Below, piece by piece: positions 1 through 7,353 of a stretch of DNA of 7,770 bases; position 1 is the stretch's first letter; each line of letters starts with the position of its first letter. The stretch is taken from contig CAJQQW010000389.1 in the NCBI GenBank assembly GCA_905480565.1, positions 1 through 7,770 on the forward strand, read 5' to 3'. The position numbers and the translations under genes are program-made. The notes under the pieces are model-generated. The model was given only the letters and a program-made list of their open reading frames with translations. It was not told the DNA's origin and did no database searches. Source of the DNA: an uncultured Halioglobus sp. (lineage in GTDB: Bacteria > Pseudomonadota > Gammaproteobacteria > Pseudomonadales > Halieaceae).

Positions 1-40
1 GTCGGCGCATGATACACGCTCTCACCGCAAGGGGCCAAAG

Positions 41-805
41 ATGAGGATCATCAGTTTCAGCGCAGACGGCATCAGGAATGCTGCCGAAAACGGTTTCTAC
101 GACTGGCTTAAAGAGCAAGACGCTGACTTTGTCTGTGTCCAGGATTTGCAGTGCTCTGAGTACGACCTACAGGAAGCGGTATTTCACCCCGAGGAATATA
201 ACGCCTACTTCCTCGACGACGTCGATGGCAAGGCAAATGGCGTTGCTATCTACTGCCGTCAGCTCCCAAAAGCCATTATGACCGGCCTCGGATTCGCCGA
301 CTTTGACATGGAAGGTCGCTATATTCAGGCGGACTATGAAAACCTCAGTGTGGCTTGCCTGCTAGCGCCCAGTGCTGAGACCGGCAACGCCGAGCAGCAA
401 GGCCGCAAAAATGAGTTCTACGGCCTGCTCGGCTCGCACCTCCAGAAAATCCGCAACAAACGCAGAGAATTCATTATCTGTGGTAACTGGCATCTCGCCC
501 ATTGCCCCGTAGACATGCAGAACTCTCAGGAGAGCGCCACGCATTCCGGTTTTCTGGCAGAGGAACGCCAGTGGATTAATGAGGTGCTTGACTCTGGCTA
601 CGTTGACGCTTTCAGGGAAGTGAGTTCTGACCACGATGAATTTAGCTGGTGGCCTGATGGCAACCGCGACAGTAACGGTTGGCGCACAGATTACCAGCTC
701 GTTTCACAGGGGCTCAAGTACGCGGTGGATTACGGCGCCATCTATAAAAAACGGGTTTTTTCCAACCACGCGCCGATCATTATGGACTACGATATCGAAA
801 CATGA
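41..805 (+). CDS. crc: Crc-like protein, exonuclease III/EEP fold with degraded nuclease site
   Basis: This 254-aa protein resembles Pseudomonas Crc (about 259 aa) along its length, including GRYIQADY (92-99), KRREFIICG (140-148), GFLAEERQW (170-178), YVDAFREVS (187-195), FSWWPD (201-206), GWRTDYQLVS (213-222) and SNHAPIIMDYD (241-251). Pseudomonas Crc is a cofactor of Hfq in catabolite repression and lacks nuclease activity. Compared with exonuclease III, the metal-binding Glu is Asp35 (VQDLQ), the GDMN motif reads GNWH (148-151), and the N-terminal Asn of the FN-x-NG-R stretch is Ser7. Asp217 and His243 remain. An AAGGGG Shine-Dalgarno at 29-34 lies 6 nt before the ATG. A short dyad (GATGA/TCATC, 40-52) covers the start codon. 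The gene ends 15 nt from the convergent rph stop. The Pseudomonas neighbourhood also places crc near rph. A generic endonuclease/exonuclease/phosphatase protein is the alternative. The catabolite-repression role is inferred from similarity and context. Confidence 0.83.
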   Translation: MRIISFSADGIRNAAENGFYDWLKEQDADFVCVQDLQCSEYDLQEAVFHPEEYNAYFLDDVDGKANGVAIYCRQLPKAIMTGLGFADFDMEGRYIQADYENLSVACLLAPSAETGNAEQQGRKNEFYGLLGSHLQKIRNKRREFIICGNWHLAHCPVDMQNSQESATHSGFLAEERQWINEVLDSGYVDAFREVSSDHDEFSWWPDGNRDSNGWRTDYQLVSQGLKYAVDYGAIYKKRVFSNHAPIIMDYDIET

Positions 806-820
806 GCGAGGCACTGCTAC

Positions 821-1540
821 TTACTCGGCCAGCGCCGCCTTTTGCATATCAATCAACTGCTTGATTCCGCGCTCCGCGAGATCCAGCATACGGTTTAATT
901 CTTCCCGGGTGTACGCCGCTCTTTCTGCGGTACCCTGCACTTCGACGAATCCACCCGACTCCCCCATTATCACATTCATGTCAGTGTCCGCAGCAGAGTC
1001 TTCCGGGTAATCCAGATCGAGCACCGCCTCACCCTGATATATTCCAACTGACACAGACGCCAGGAGCTGGGAGAGGGGGTTGTCCGAAATCAATTTCTTA
1101 TCGCGCATGTAGCTCACCGCATCCGCTAAAGCCACACAGGCCCCGGTAATCGCCGCAGTGCGGGTACCGCCGTCGGCCTGAATCACGTCACAATCAACCG
1201 TTATCGTGTTCTCCCCCAGACGAGACAGATCAAGCGCCGCCCTCAGTGATCGGCCGATCAGCCGCTGGATTTCCACGGTGCGTCCGCCTTGTTTGCCACG
1301 GCTCGCCTCGCGCCCCATGCGACTTCCCGTGGACCGCGGCAACATCCCGTATTCAGCAGTGACCCAGCCCCTGCCCTCGCCGCGCATAAAGCCGGGCACG
1401 CCTTTCTCCACTGAGGCCGTGCAGATCACCTGGGTATCGCCAAAGCACACAAGCACAGACCCTTCGGCATGGCGGGTGAACTGGCGGGTAATTGTCACTT
1501 TGCGCAGTTGATCAACACTGCGGCCACTGGGTCGTTGCAT
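821..1540 (-). CDS. rph: Ribonuclease PH
   Basis: RNase PH is a phosphate-dependent 3'-5' exoribonuclease that trims tRNA 3' ends and takes part in RNA turnover, normally as a hexameric ring in the cytoplasm. The 239-aa product matches the family's usual length (about 238). It shows [13 protein letters not shown] (24-36), [10 protein letters not shown] (62-71), [20 protein letters not shown] (82-101), [14 protein letters not shown] (116-129) and [11 protein letters not shown] (180-190). Arg87, Thr126 and Arg127 correspond to the phosphate-binding residues and Asp181/Asp187 to the active-site acidic residues. The frame is open upstream to an ATG at 1600, but family members begin at M-R-P-x-G-R, and a GGAG sits 6 nt before the ATG at 1540, so that start is chosen. 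The likely promoter overlaps the upstream extension, which also argues against the longer form. Unlike the frameshifted rph of E. coli K-12, this copy is intact. It is divergent from yicC. Confidence 0.96.
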   Translation of the reverse strand: MQRPSGRSVDQLRKVTITRQFTRHAEGSVLVCFGDTQVICTASVEKGVPGFMRGEGRGWVTAEYGMLPRSTGSRMGREASRGKQGGRTVEIQRLIGRSLRAALDLSRLGENTITVDCDVIQADGGTRTAAITGACVALADAVSYMRDKKLISDNPLSQLLASVSVGIYQGEAVLDLDYPEDSAADTDMNVIMGESGGFVEVQGTAERAAYTREELNRMLDLAERGIKQLIDMQKAALAE

Positions 1541-1546
1541 ATAAAA

Positions 1547-1550
1547 CTCC
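1547..1550 (-). promoter_or_regulatory. Shine-Dalgarno of rph
   Basis: Read on the minus strand this is GGAG, 6 nt before the ATG at 1540. It decides between that start and in-frame ATGs at 1549, 1555 and 1600, none of which fits the usual RNase PH N-terminus. Confidence 0.75.
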
Positions 1551-1564
1551 ATGAACATAATTCG

Positions 1565-1594
1565 CCGACGTAGTATACGCGACGCGAACGTCGG
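1565..1594. repeat. Inverted repeat flanking the rph -10 box
   Basis: CCGACGT (1565-1571) and ACGTCGG (1588-1594) are perfect 7-bp arms separated by 16 bp, and the spacer contains the proposed rph -10 box. It could be an operator. Chance is possible for arms this short. Confidence 0.5.
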
Positions 1595-1600
1595 TTTCAT
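1572..1600 (-). promoter_or_regulatory. Probable sigma-70 promoter of rph
   Basis: On the minus strand a -35-like ATGAAA (1600-1595, 4 of 6 to consensus) and a -10 TATACT (1577-1572, 5 of 6) are separated by exactly 17 nt. Transcription would begin near 1565, leaving a leader of about 25 nt before the ATG at 1540. The placement fits the chosen start. This is motif reading only. Confidence 0.55.
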
Positions 1601-1652
1601 TTCCCTGGGCGACAGGGCAAGACTGCGAATCTCGCACTCGCCTGTAAGGGCT

Positions 1653-1658
1653 TATAAC
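1653..1658 (+). promoter_or_regulatory. Possible -10 box for yicC
   Basis: TATAAC (5 of 6 to consensus) lies 50 nt before the yicC ATG in the divergent region. No good -35 hexamer is found 16-19 nt upstream, so this is a weak call that relies on yicC needing a promoter here. Confidence 0.35.
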
Positions 1659-1662
1659 AAAC

Positions 1663-1686
1663 TGCTACACTCGACCACCTGTAGCA
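1663..1686. repeat. Inverted repeat in the yicC leader
   Basis: TGCTACA (1663-1669) and TGTAGCA (1680-1686) are perfect 7-bp arms with a 10-nt spacer. They lie between the possible -10 box and the yicC start. It could be an operator at the transcription start or a hairpin in the 5' leader. Confidence 0.5.
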
Positions 1687-1708
1687 CAATTCAGGACCAC
1701 TACACTCA

Positions 1709-3239
<1,531 letters not shown>

Positions 3240-3269
3240 CGCCTTTTTTGCGGCTAATCGTATTGCCAC

Positions 3270-3300
3270 TGGACGCACCCCCGGTCAATCGCGGTATAAT
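3270..3300 (+). promoter_or_regulatory. Probable sigma-70 promoter of rpoZ-spoT
   Basis: A perfect -10 TATAAT occupies 3295-3300. The best -35 candidate is TGGACG (3270-3275, 4 of 6) with a long 19-nt spacer. Transcription would start near 3307, leaving a leader of about 135 nt before rpoZ. The stretch after the -10 (TCGCGG, 3301-3306) is GC-rich, as in promoters sensitive to ppGpp/DksA. TCGCGGT occurs on both sides of the -10 (3289-3295 and 3301-3307). Confidence 0.6.
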
Positions 3301-3358
3301 TCGCGGTTCCCCTTGAAAATTCCGCAGGTCACTGTTGAGATAAGTAACGTGGCTGTCG

Positions 3359-3372
3359 GGTTTGGATAAACC
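3359..3372 (+). other. Small hairpin in the rpoZ leader
   Basis: GGTTT (3359-3363) and AAACC (3368-3372) can pair around a GGAT loop in the proposed 135-nt rpoZ leader. The stem is only 5 bp. No known riboswitch or leader motif is recognised in 3308-3441. Confidence 0.35.
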
Positions 3373-3441
3373 GTGTCCGCGGCGTTCTTTTATGAATTCC
3401 GCTGTAGTTTCAGGGCACACGCACAGAGGAAGTAACGAGCA

Positions 3442-3741
3442 ATGGCACGTGTAACTGTAGAAGATTGCCTTGAAAACGTCGAAAATCGTTTCGAACTGGT
3501 AATGGTGGCCAGCAAGCGGGCTCGACAAATGGCCACAGGCGGCAAGGATCCCTTGGTTCAGGAAGAATCAGACAAACCCACTGTTATCGCCCTGCGCGAG
3601 ATCGCCGAGGGCTTGATCACCAATGAGATCCTCAGCCGGGAATCGGAGATGGAAGCTGAAGAAGAACTGGCAGAAGTGATGGAAGGTATAGATGTTGAAG
3701 AGCCTGCAATTACCGCCACGGAGAGCCCCGAAACTCCTTGA
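3442..3741 (+). CDS. rpoZ: RNA polymerase omega subunit
   Basis: Omega assists assembly of the beta' subunit into RNA polymerase and in E. coli contributes to a ppGpp-binding site. The 99-aa product carries the conserved core [20 protein letters not shown] (1-20), ASKRARQM (23-30), GGKDPL (33-38), [16 protein letters not shown] (44-59). Typical omegas are about 88-91 aa. The extra length is a strongly acidic C-terminal tail: residues 67-99 contain 13 Asp/Glu and no Lys or Arg. A GAGGA Shine-Dalgarno (3426-3430) lies 11 nt before the ATG. It is followed 50 nt later by spoT, the same linkage as in E. coli and Pseudomonas. Confidence 0.96.
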   Translation: MARVTVEDCLENVENRFELVMVASKRARQMATGGKDPLVQEESDKPTVIALREIAEGLITNEILSRESEMEAEEELAEVMEGIDVEEPAITATESPETP

Positions 3742-3753
3742 GGCCTTCGGGCC
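3742..3753 (+). other. UUCG-tetraloop hairpin after rpoZ
   Basis: GGCC-TTCG-GGCC forms a 4-bp stem closed by a C(UUCG)G tetraloop, a very stable RNA loop, immediately after the rpoZ stop codon. No T-run follows, so it is not a standard terminator. Its last 3 nt overlap the next palindrome, so the two folds compete. Confidence 0.65.
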
Positions 3754-3766
3754 CACCCGGGTGGGC
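3751..3766. repeat. Perfect 16-bp palindrome upstream of spoT
   Basis: GCCCACCCGGGTGGGC is fully self-complementary and can form a 6-bp G/C-rich stem with a CCGG loop in RNA. It starts within the 3' arm of the UUCG hairpin and ends 25 nt before the spoT ATG. It could be a DNA operator, an RNA stability element or an attenuator. No U-tract follows. Confidence 0.85.
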
Positions 3767-3777
3767 ATCGCTGGCCG

Positions 3778-3788
3778 GGTCATAGACC
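3778..3788 (+). other. Hairpin at the spoT ribosome-binding region
   Basis: GGTC-ATA-GACC is a 4-bp inverted repeat that ends 3 nt before the spoT ATG. It includes the only faintly Shine-Dalgarno-like bases (GGGT, 3777-3780), so folding could limit initiation. The stem is short. Confidence 0.4.
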
Positions 3789-3791
3789 ACT

Positions 3792-5909
3792 ATGGAAACC
3801 ATTGATGCCCTCAACACCACTCTTCGCACTTATCTCGATTCCGAGCAGACAGCTACCGTAAACCGCGCTTACTACTTCGCGGAGCAGGCTCACTACGGAC
3901 AGCGCCGGCGCAGCGGCGAACCCTATGTCACCCACCCCCTCGCCGTGGCCGGCATACTCGCTGAAATGCACATGGACCACCAGAGCCTTGTGGCGGCGAT
4001 GCTGCATGATGTTATTGAAGATACAGGTATAGAAAAAACTGCTATCGGTGAGCAGTTCGGCTCTACCGTGGCAGACCTGGTCGATGGCGTCAGTAAGCTT
4101 ACCCAGATTGAATTCCAGTCCCTGGAGGAGAAGCAGGCGGAGAATTTCCAGAAAATGGCACTCGCCATGGCGCGGGATATCCGCGTGATTCTGGTCAAGC
4201 TGGCCGACCGACTCCACAACATGCGCACCTTGGGTGTGCTGGATTCCAGCAAGGCACGCCGCATTGCCCGAGAGACTCTGGATATTTACTCCCCCATCGC
4301 CATGCGACTGGGCATAAACAGTGTAAGGCTGGAGTTTGAAGACCTTGGTTTTCGCGTTCTTTATCCGATGCGCGCGAAGCGAATCGAGATTGCCATGGCG
4401 CAGGCTCGTGGAAACAGGACGGAGCTGGTTTACAAGGTACGCGACCAGATCAAAGCCACACTGGCGCAGGAAGGCCACCAGGTAGAGGTGCTCGGACGTG
4501 AAAAGCACTTGTACAGTATTTACAAGAAAATGCGCTCGAAGCGGAAATCCTTCTCCGACATCATGGATATCTATGCCTTTCGGATTATTGTTGACTCCGT
4601 CGATACCTGCTATCGCGTACTGGGCTGTATCCACAGCCTTTATAAACCCGTGCCGGGCGAGTTCAAGGACTATATCGCCATACCCAAGGCCAACGGCTAC
4701 CAATCGCTGCACACTGTGCTGATGGGCATGCACGGCGTGCCTGTCGAGGTGCAAATCCGCACGCAGGAAATGGAGGATATGGCAAACAATGGCATCGCTG
4801 CCCACTGGCTCTACAAAAGCGATGGACAGTCCGCCAACGGCAGCCACACCCGCGCCCGTGAATGGGTACAGGGACTACTCGAAATGCAGCAACGAGCGGG
4901 TAACTCCCTTGAGTTTATCGAAAGCGTCAAGATTGACCTCTTTCCCGACGAGATTTACGTGTTCACACCCAAGGGGCGAATACTCGAACTTCCCCGGCGT
5001 GCCACCGCAGTAGACTTTGCCTACGCCGTTCATACCGATGTGGGCAATCATTGCGTGGCCTGCCGCATTAACCGGCGCTTGGCGCCGCTATCAGAGCCAC
5101 TGCAAAGTGGCCAGACGATTGAAATAATGACATCCGAGGGCGCTCGACCCAATCCGTCCTGGCTGGACTATGCCGTTACGGCAAAGGCGCGCTCAAACAT
5201 TCACCACTTCCTCAAAAATCAGACCCGGGATGATTCAATGGAATTAGGCCGCAGCCTGCTGGAAAAGGGTCTGGCCGGCTTTCACAGCAATCTGGACAGT
5301 CTCCCAGAGGGGAAACTCGCCGATTTTCTCGACCACAATGGCTATAACGACCTCAATAGCCTGCTGCTGGACATTGCACGTGGCAATCGACTGCCGACCT
5401 TCACCGCCCAACAACTGCTGCACGGAACCTTCGACGATCAGGCAAAGCCTGATGGTGATGGCGCGCAACCTGTCGATATTCGCGGTACAGAGGGGTTCAT
5501 GGTGAGTTATGCCCGCTGCTGCCACCCGATCCCTGGCGACGCGATAGAGGGCTACCTGAGCCTTGAGAAGGGCGTGGTGGTCCACAGGGAGCAGTGCAAC
5601 AACCTCAACGATATGCGCGATCACAGTGAGCGACAGGTCGCCTTGCGCTGGGACAAAGAGATAGAGGGAGAGTACCTGGCCGAACTGCGTATCGAGGTGG
5701 AAAACCGGCGGGGGATGATTGCCGTCATCGCTACCCGCATTAATAGTATGGGCGTAAATATTGAGAAAATTGCCTCCGATGTGAAGGACTACCAGTTCAC
5801 TTACGTCAATCTTGAAATGCTGGTGACCGACCGGGTGCACCTGGCCCGGATTATGAAGCGGCTGCGCACTATTACCCATGTGCACCGGGTTACGCGAGTC
5901 AAAAACTGA
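3792..5909 (+). CDS. spoT: Bifunctional (p)ppGpp hydrolase/synthetase SpoT
   Basis: SpoT sets the level of (p)ppGpp by hydrolysis and usually weak synthesis. The 705-aa product has the full long-RSH layout. The HD hydrolase domain (about 25-170) keeps His48 (VTHP), His72-Asp73 (LLHD-type HDVIEDT) and Asp139 (LADRLHNMRTL). The synthetase domain (about 230-345) has GREKHLYSIYKKM (235-247), DIYAFRI (259-265), IPKANGYQSLHT (297-308) and VEVQIRT (318-324). TGS spans about 387-447, a helical region follows, the zinc-finger-like region has Cys576-Cys577, His598 and Cys602, and ACT spans about 630-705. Hydrolase and synthetase catalytic residues are present. The charge motif, normally R-x-K-D in bifunctional enzymes, reads EFKD (290-293). 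The ATG gives the normal family N-terminus, but no clear Shine-Dalgarno precedes it. The rpoZ-spoT gap is 50 nt. Confidence 0.97.
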   Translation: METIDALNTTLRTYLDSEQTATVNRAYYFAEQAHYGQRRRSGEPYVTHPLAVAGILAEMHMDHQSLVAAMLHDVIEDTGIEKTAIGEQFGSTVADLVDGVSKLTQIEFQSLEEKQAENFQKMALAMARDIRVILVKLADRLHNMRTLGVLDSSKARRIARETLDIYSPIAMRLGINSVRLEFEDLGFRVLYPMRAKRIEIAMAQARGNRTELVYKVRDQIKATLAQEGHQVEVLGREKHLYSIYKKMRSKRKSFSDIMDIYAFRIIVDSVDTCYRVLGCIHSLYKPVPGEFKDYIAIPKANGYQSLHTVLMGMHGVPVEVQIRTQEMEDMANNGIAAHWLYKSDGQSANGSHTRAREWVQGLLEMQQRAGNSLEFIESVKIDLFPDEIYVFTPKGRILELPRRATAVDFAYAVHTDVGNHCVACRINRRLAPLSEPLQSGQTIEIMTSEGARPNPSWLDYAVTAKARSNIHHFLKNQTRDDSMELGRSLLEKGLAGFHSNLDSLPEGKLADFLDHNGYNDLNSLLLDIARGNRLPTFTAQQLLHGTFDDQAKPDGDGAQPVDIRGTEGFMVSYARCCHPIPGDAIEGYLSLEKGVVVHREQCNNLNDMRDHSERQVALRWDKEIEGEYLAELRIEVENRRGMIAVIATRINSMGVNIEKIASDVKDYQFTYVNLEMLVTDRVHLARIMKRLRTITHVHRVTRVKN

Positions 5910-5920
5910 ATATAACCTGT

Positions 5921-5959
5921 GCGGCAGGACAAGCCCCACAGGGTTGTCCTGCCGCTTTT
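5921..5959 (+). terminator. Rho-independent terminator after spoT
   Basis: GCGGCAGGACAA (5921-5932) and TTGTCCTGCCGC (5944-5955) are perfect 12-bp arms. Inside the loop CCC (5934-5936) can pair with GGG (5941-5943). TTTT (5956-5959) follows. The hairpin starts 11 nt after the spoT stop. The U-tract is short and followed by GGGC, so termination may be partial, which would allow some read-through into ridA 29 nt later. Confidence 0.82.
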
Positions 5960-5977
5960 GGGCAACACATCGAGCAC

Positions 5978-5981
5978 GGAG
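5978..5981 (+). promoter_or_regulatory. Shine-Dalgarno of ridA
   Basis: GGAG sits 7 nt before the GTG at 5989. It supports that GTG as the start instead of the in-frame ATG at 5878, which lies inside spoT and reads through the terminator hairpin. Confidence 0.75.
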
Positions 5982-5988
5982 ATACGCT

Positions 5989-6372
5989 GTGAGTAACCGA
6001 GCAATCATTTCAACGCCGGACGCGCCCGAAGCGATCGGTCCCTATTCACAGGCGGTCAAGGTAGGTGACACCGTGTGGCTATCCGGTCAGATTCCTCTGA
6101 TACCCGGCACGTCTGAGTTAGTCGGTCATGATATCAAAGACCAAACCACACAGGCCTTTACCAACCTTGCTGCGATAGCGACAGCCGCCGGAGGCAGCCT
6201 GGACAAGGCGGTCAAAATTAATATCTCGCTGATAGACCTCTCCCACTTCGCCAGCGTGAACGAGATCATGGCGAAATTTATCTCGCCGCCTTTTCCGGCC
6301 CGCGCCTGCGTGCAGGTAGCCGCACTGCCGAAGGGAGCGCAGATCGAAATCGAGGCGATTCTCGTCCTATAG
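5989..6372 (+). CDS. ridA: RidA family enamine/imine deaminase
   Basis: RidA hydrolyses reactive 2-aminoacrylate and related enamines/imines formed by PLP enzymes, releasing ammonia and the keto acid. It acts as a cytoplasmic trimer. The 127-aa product has the usual length and motifs: APEAIGPYSQAVKVGDTVWL (12-31), SGQIP (32-36), the Q-x-x-A-F-x-N-L segment (52-60), and PPFPARACVQVAALPKGAQI (100-119). Arg105, Cys107 and Glu120 fall at the expected active-site positions. It starts with GTG, supported by GGAG 7 nt upstream and by the family N-terminus. It lies 79 nt after spoT, beyond a terminator-like hairpin. The spoT-ridA neighbourhood also occurs in Pseudomonas. Its stop lies 32 nt from the convergent stop of the next gene, with no T-rich terminator visible between them. 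Confidence 0.95.
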   Translation: MSNRAIISTPDAPEAIGPYSQAVKVGDTVWLSGQIPLIPGTSELVGHDIKDQTTQAFTNLAAIATAAGGSLDKAVKINISLIDLSHFASVNEIMAKFISPPFPARACVQVAALPKGAQIEIEAILVL

Positions 6373-6404
6373 GCCGGCGCGCCTGCGTGATGCGCTGAAA
6401 TAGA

Positions 6405-7307
6405 TCAGGCACTTTCCGACACATTATCTGGGTGATCGTGGAGCGCAAGCAGCGCGCTATACCCTGCTTTATAGTCCGGATATATTAGTTGGTAGCCACT
6501 ATCGCGCAGTTTTTGATTCAGGCACCGCTTGTGCCCCGCACGGTTGTGCCGTGTAGGATCACTGGCGGCGTCCGGCAGCGCGCTTTCCAACTCAGCCACT
6601 CCCATTTGCGATGCCAGCCAGGACTCGACTGCGTAGCGAGGGGAGGGCTGATCATCCACACCGATATAAACAGGCTCCAGCTCAGCACCGGTCTCTGACT
6701 GCTGCAACAGGTGAGCAAGAAACCCCGCACAATCTTCCCGGTGTATGCGGTTGGTATAGCTCACCGGCTGAGGGGGGCACAATTCCCCGCGGCGCACCCG
6801 TGACAACAGCCTGCCGCCCGGAATACCGTAGATGCCGGCAAACCGCACCACCGACGCACGATGCCCCGAATCGAGCAATTGCCGCTCCGACTCGATAATT
6901 GCCTGGGCCCATGGGTCGTCACGAGACAACGCGCTTTCCTCATCAACCCAGCCCCCCTCCGACTCGGCAAATACTCGCGTACTGCTGGCCATCAGAATAC
7001 ACCGCGGGCGATGCTCACCCAGCCCAGAGAGCAGGTTTTTCATGGACTGCTGGAACCCTTTGACATAACCCGCTGTGGAACGGTCAGGGGGGTTAAATGT
7101 GGCAATCACAAAGTCCGGCGCCAGAGTCGCGGCAAAGTCCAGACTACCGGGCAGGGTATAGTCCCCAGACCGGGCACTGATCTGCGATGGCAACTTGGCA
7201 ACATTGCGCCGCAGCCCTGTGACAACCCAGTCGCGGTCCGCCAACAGGGATCCTGCACGAATGCCGAGGTCACCGCAGCCTACAATTAGCACAGAACTGC
7301 TCTTCAT
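6405..7307 (-). CDS. YeeZ-like NAD(P)-binding Rossmann (extended SDR/epimerase-like) protein
   Basis: This 300-aa protein opens with a Rossmann fold, VLIVGCGDLG (6-15, GxGxxG). Arg33-Arg34 follow the second strand, which favours NADP(H) by inference. Other extended-SDR landmarks are ILMASSTRVF (104-113), VVRFAGIYGIPGG (153-165) and NRIHREDCAGFL (186-197). The layout is close to E. coli YeeZ, a predicted epimerase of unknown substrate. The catalytic YxxxK of SDR enzymes is not evident: the S-S-T-x-V-Y motif has Phe113, and the stretch where YxxxK is expected reads PWAQAIIESE (132-141). Oxidoreductase activity is therefore uncertain. An in-frame GTG at 7322 is possible, but the ATG at 7307 is preceded by GAGAG with 8-nt spacing and gives the usual N-terminus. 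It is convergent with ridA and divergent from oxyR. The substrate is unknown. Confidence 0.8.
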   Translation of the reverse strand: MKSSSVLIVGCGDLGIRAGSLLADRDWVVTGLRRNVAKLPSQISARSGDYTLPGSLDFAATLAPDFVIATFNPPDRSTAGYVKGFQQSMKNLLSGLGEHRPRCILMASSTRVFAESEGGWVDEESALSRDDPWAQAIIESERQLLDSGHRASVVRFAGIYGIPGGRLLSRVRRGELCPPQPVSYTNRIHREDCAGFLAHLLQQSETGAELEPVYIGVDDQPSPRYAVESWLASQMGVAELESALPDAASDPTRHNRAGHKRCLNQKLRDSGYQLIYPDYKAGYSALLALHDHPDNVSESA

Positions 7308-7334
7308 ATTATTGTCTCTCACTGGTTACACTAA

Positions 7335-7353
7335 GAGCCTTTGAACAAGGCTC
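7335..7353. repeat. Inverted repeat in the oxyR divergent region
   Basis: GAGCCTT (7335-7341) and AAGGCTC (7347-7353) are perfect 7-bp arms around TGAAC. It lies between the divergent YeeZ-like gene and oxyR, where a LysR-type regulator could bind, although the symmetric T and A of the T-N11-A LysR box are not present at this dyad. Confidence 0.6.

Noticed and set aside
746..761. AAAAAA-CGGG-TTTTTT inverted repeat near the end of crc
   Set aside because: It is an A/T-only stem inside a coding region, with the frame continuing normally through SNHAPIIMDYD. It is not a credible terminator for this gene.
1247..1260. 14-bp palindrome TGATCGGCCGATCA in rph
   Set aside because: About one such palindrome is expected every 16 kb by chance, and it lies in conserved codons.
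3392..3454. Possible 20-codon upstream ORF overlapping the rpoZ start
   Set aside because: No Shine-Dalgarno precedes its ATG and the length is easily reached by chance. It is mentioned only as part of the leader.
3780..4847. Long 355-codon minus-strand ORF opposite spoT
   Set aside because: It is the antisense shadow of a conserved gene, has no recognisable motif and no ribosome-binding site.
5073..5088. GC-rich CGGCGC/GCGCCG dyad in spoT
   Set aside because: Short GC-rich arms are common in this coding sequence and nothing else marks the site.
5244..6008. 254-codon minus-strand ORF across the end of spoT and the start of ridA
   Set aside because: It runs antisense to two conserved genes and through the terminator hairpin, and shows no family resemblance.
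6376..6383. GGCGCGCC palindrome between ridA and the YeeZ-like gene as a bidirectional terminator
   Set aside because: There is no T-run on either side and the stem is too short. It is a chance 8-bp palindrome.
6861..7289. 142-codon plus-strand ORF opposite the YeeZ-like gene
   Set aside because: It has low-complexity, basic composition and no motif. The minus-strand frame carries the Rossmann signature.
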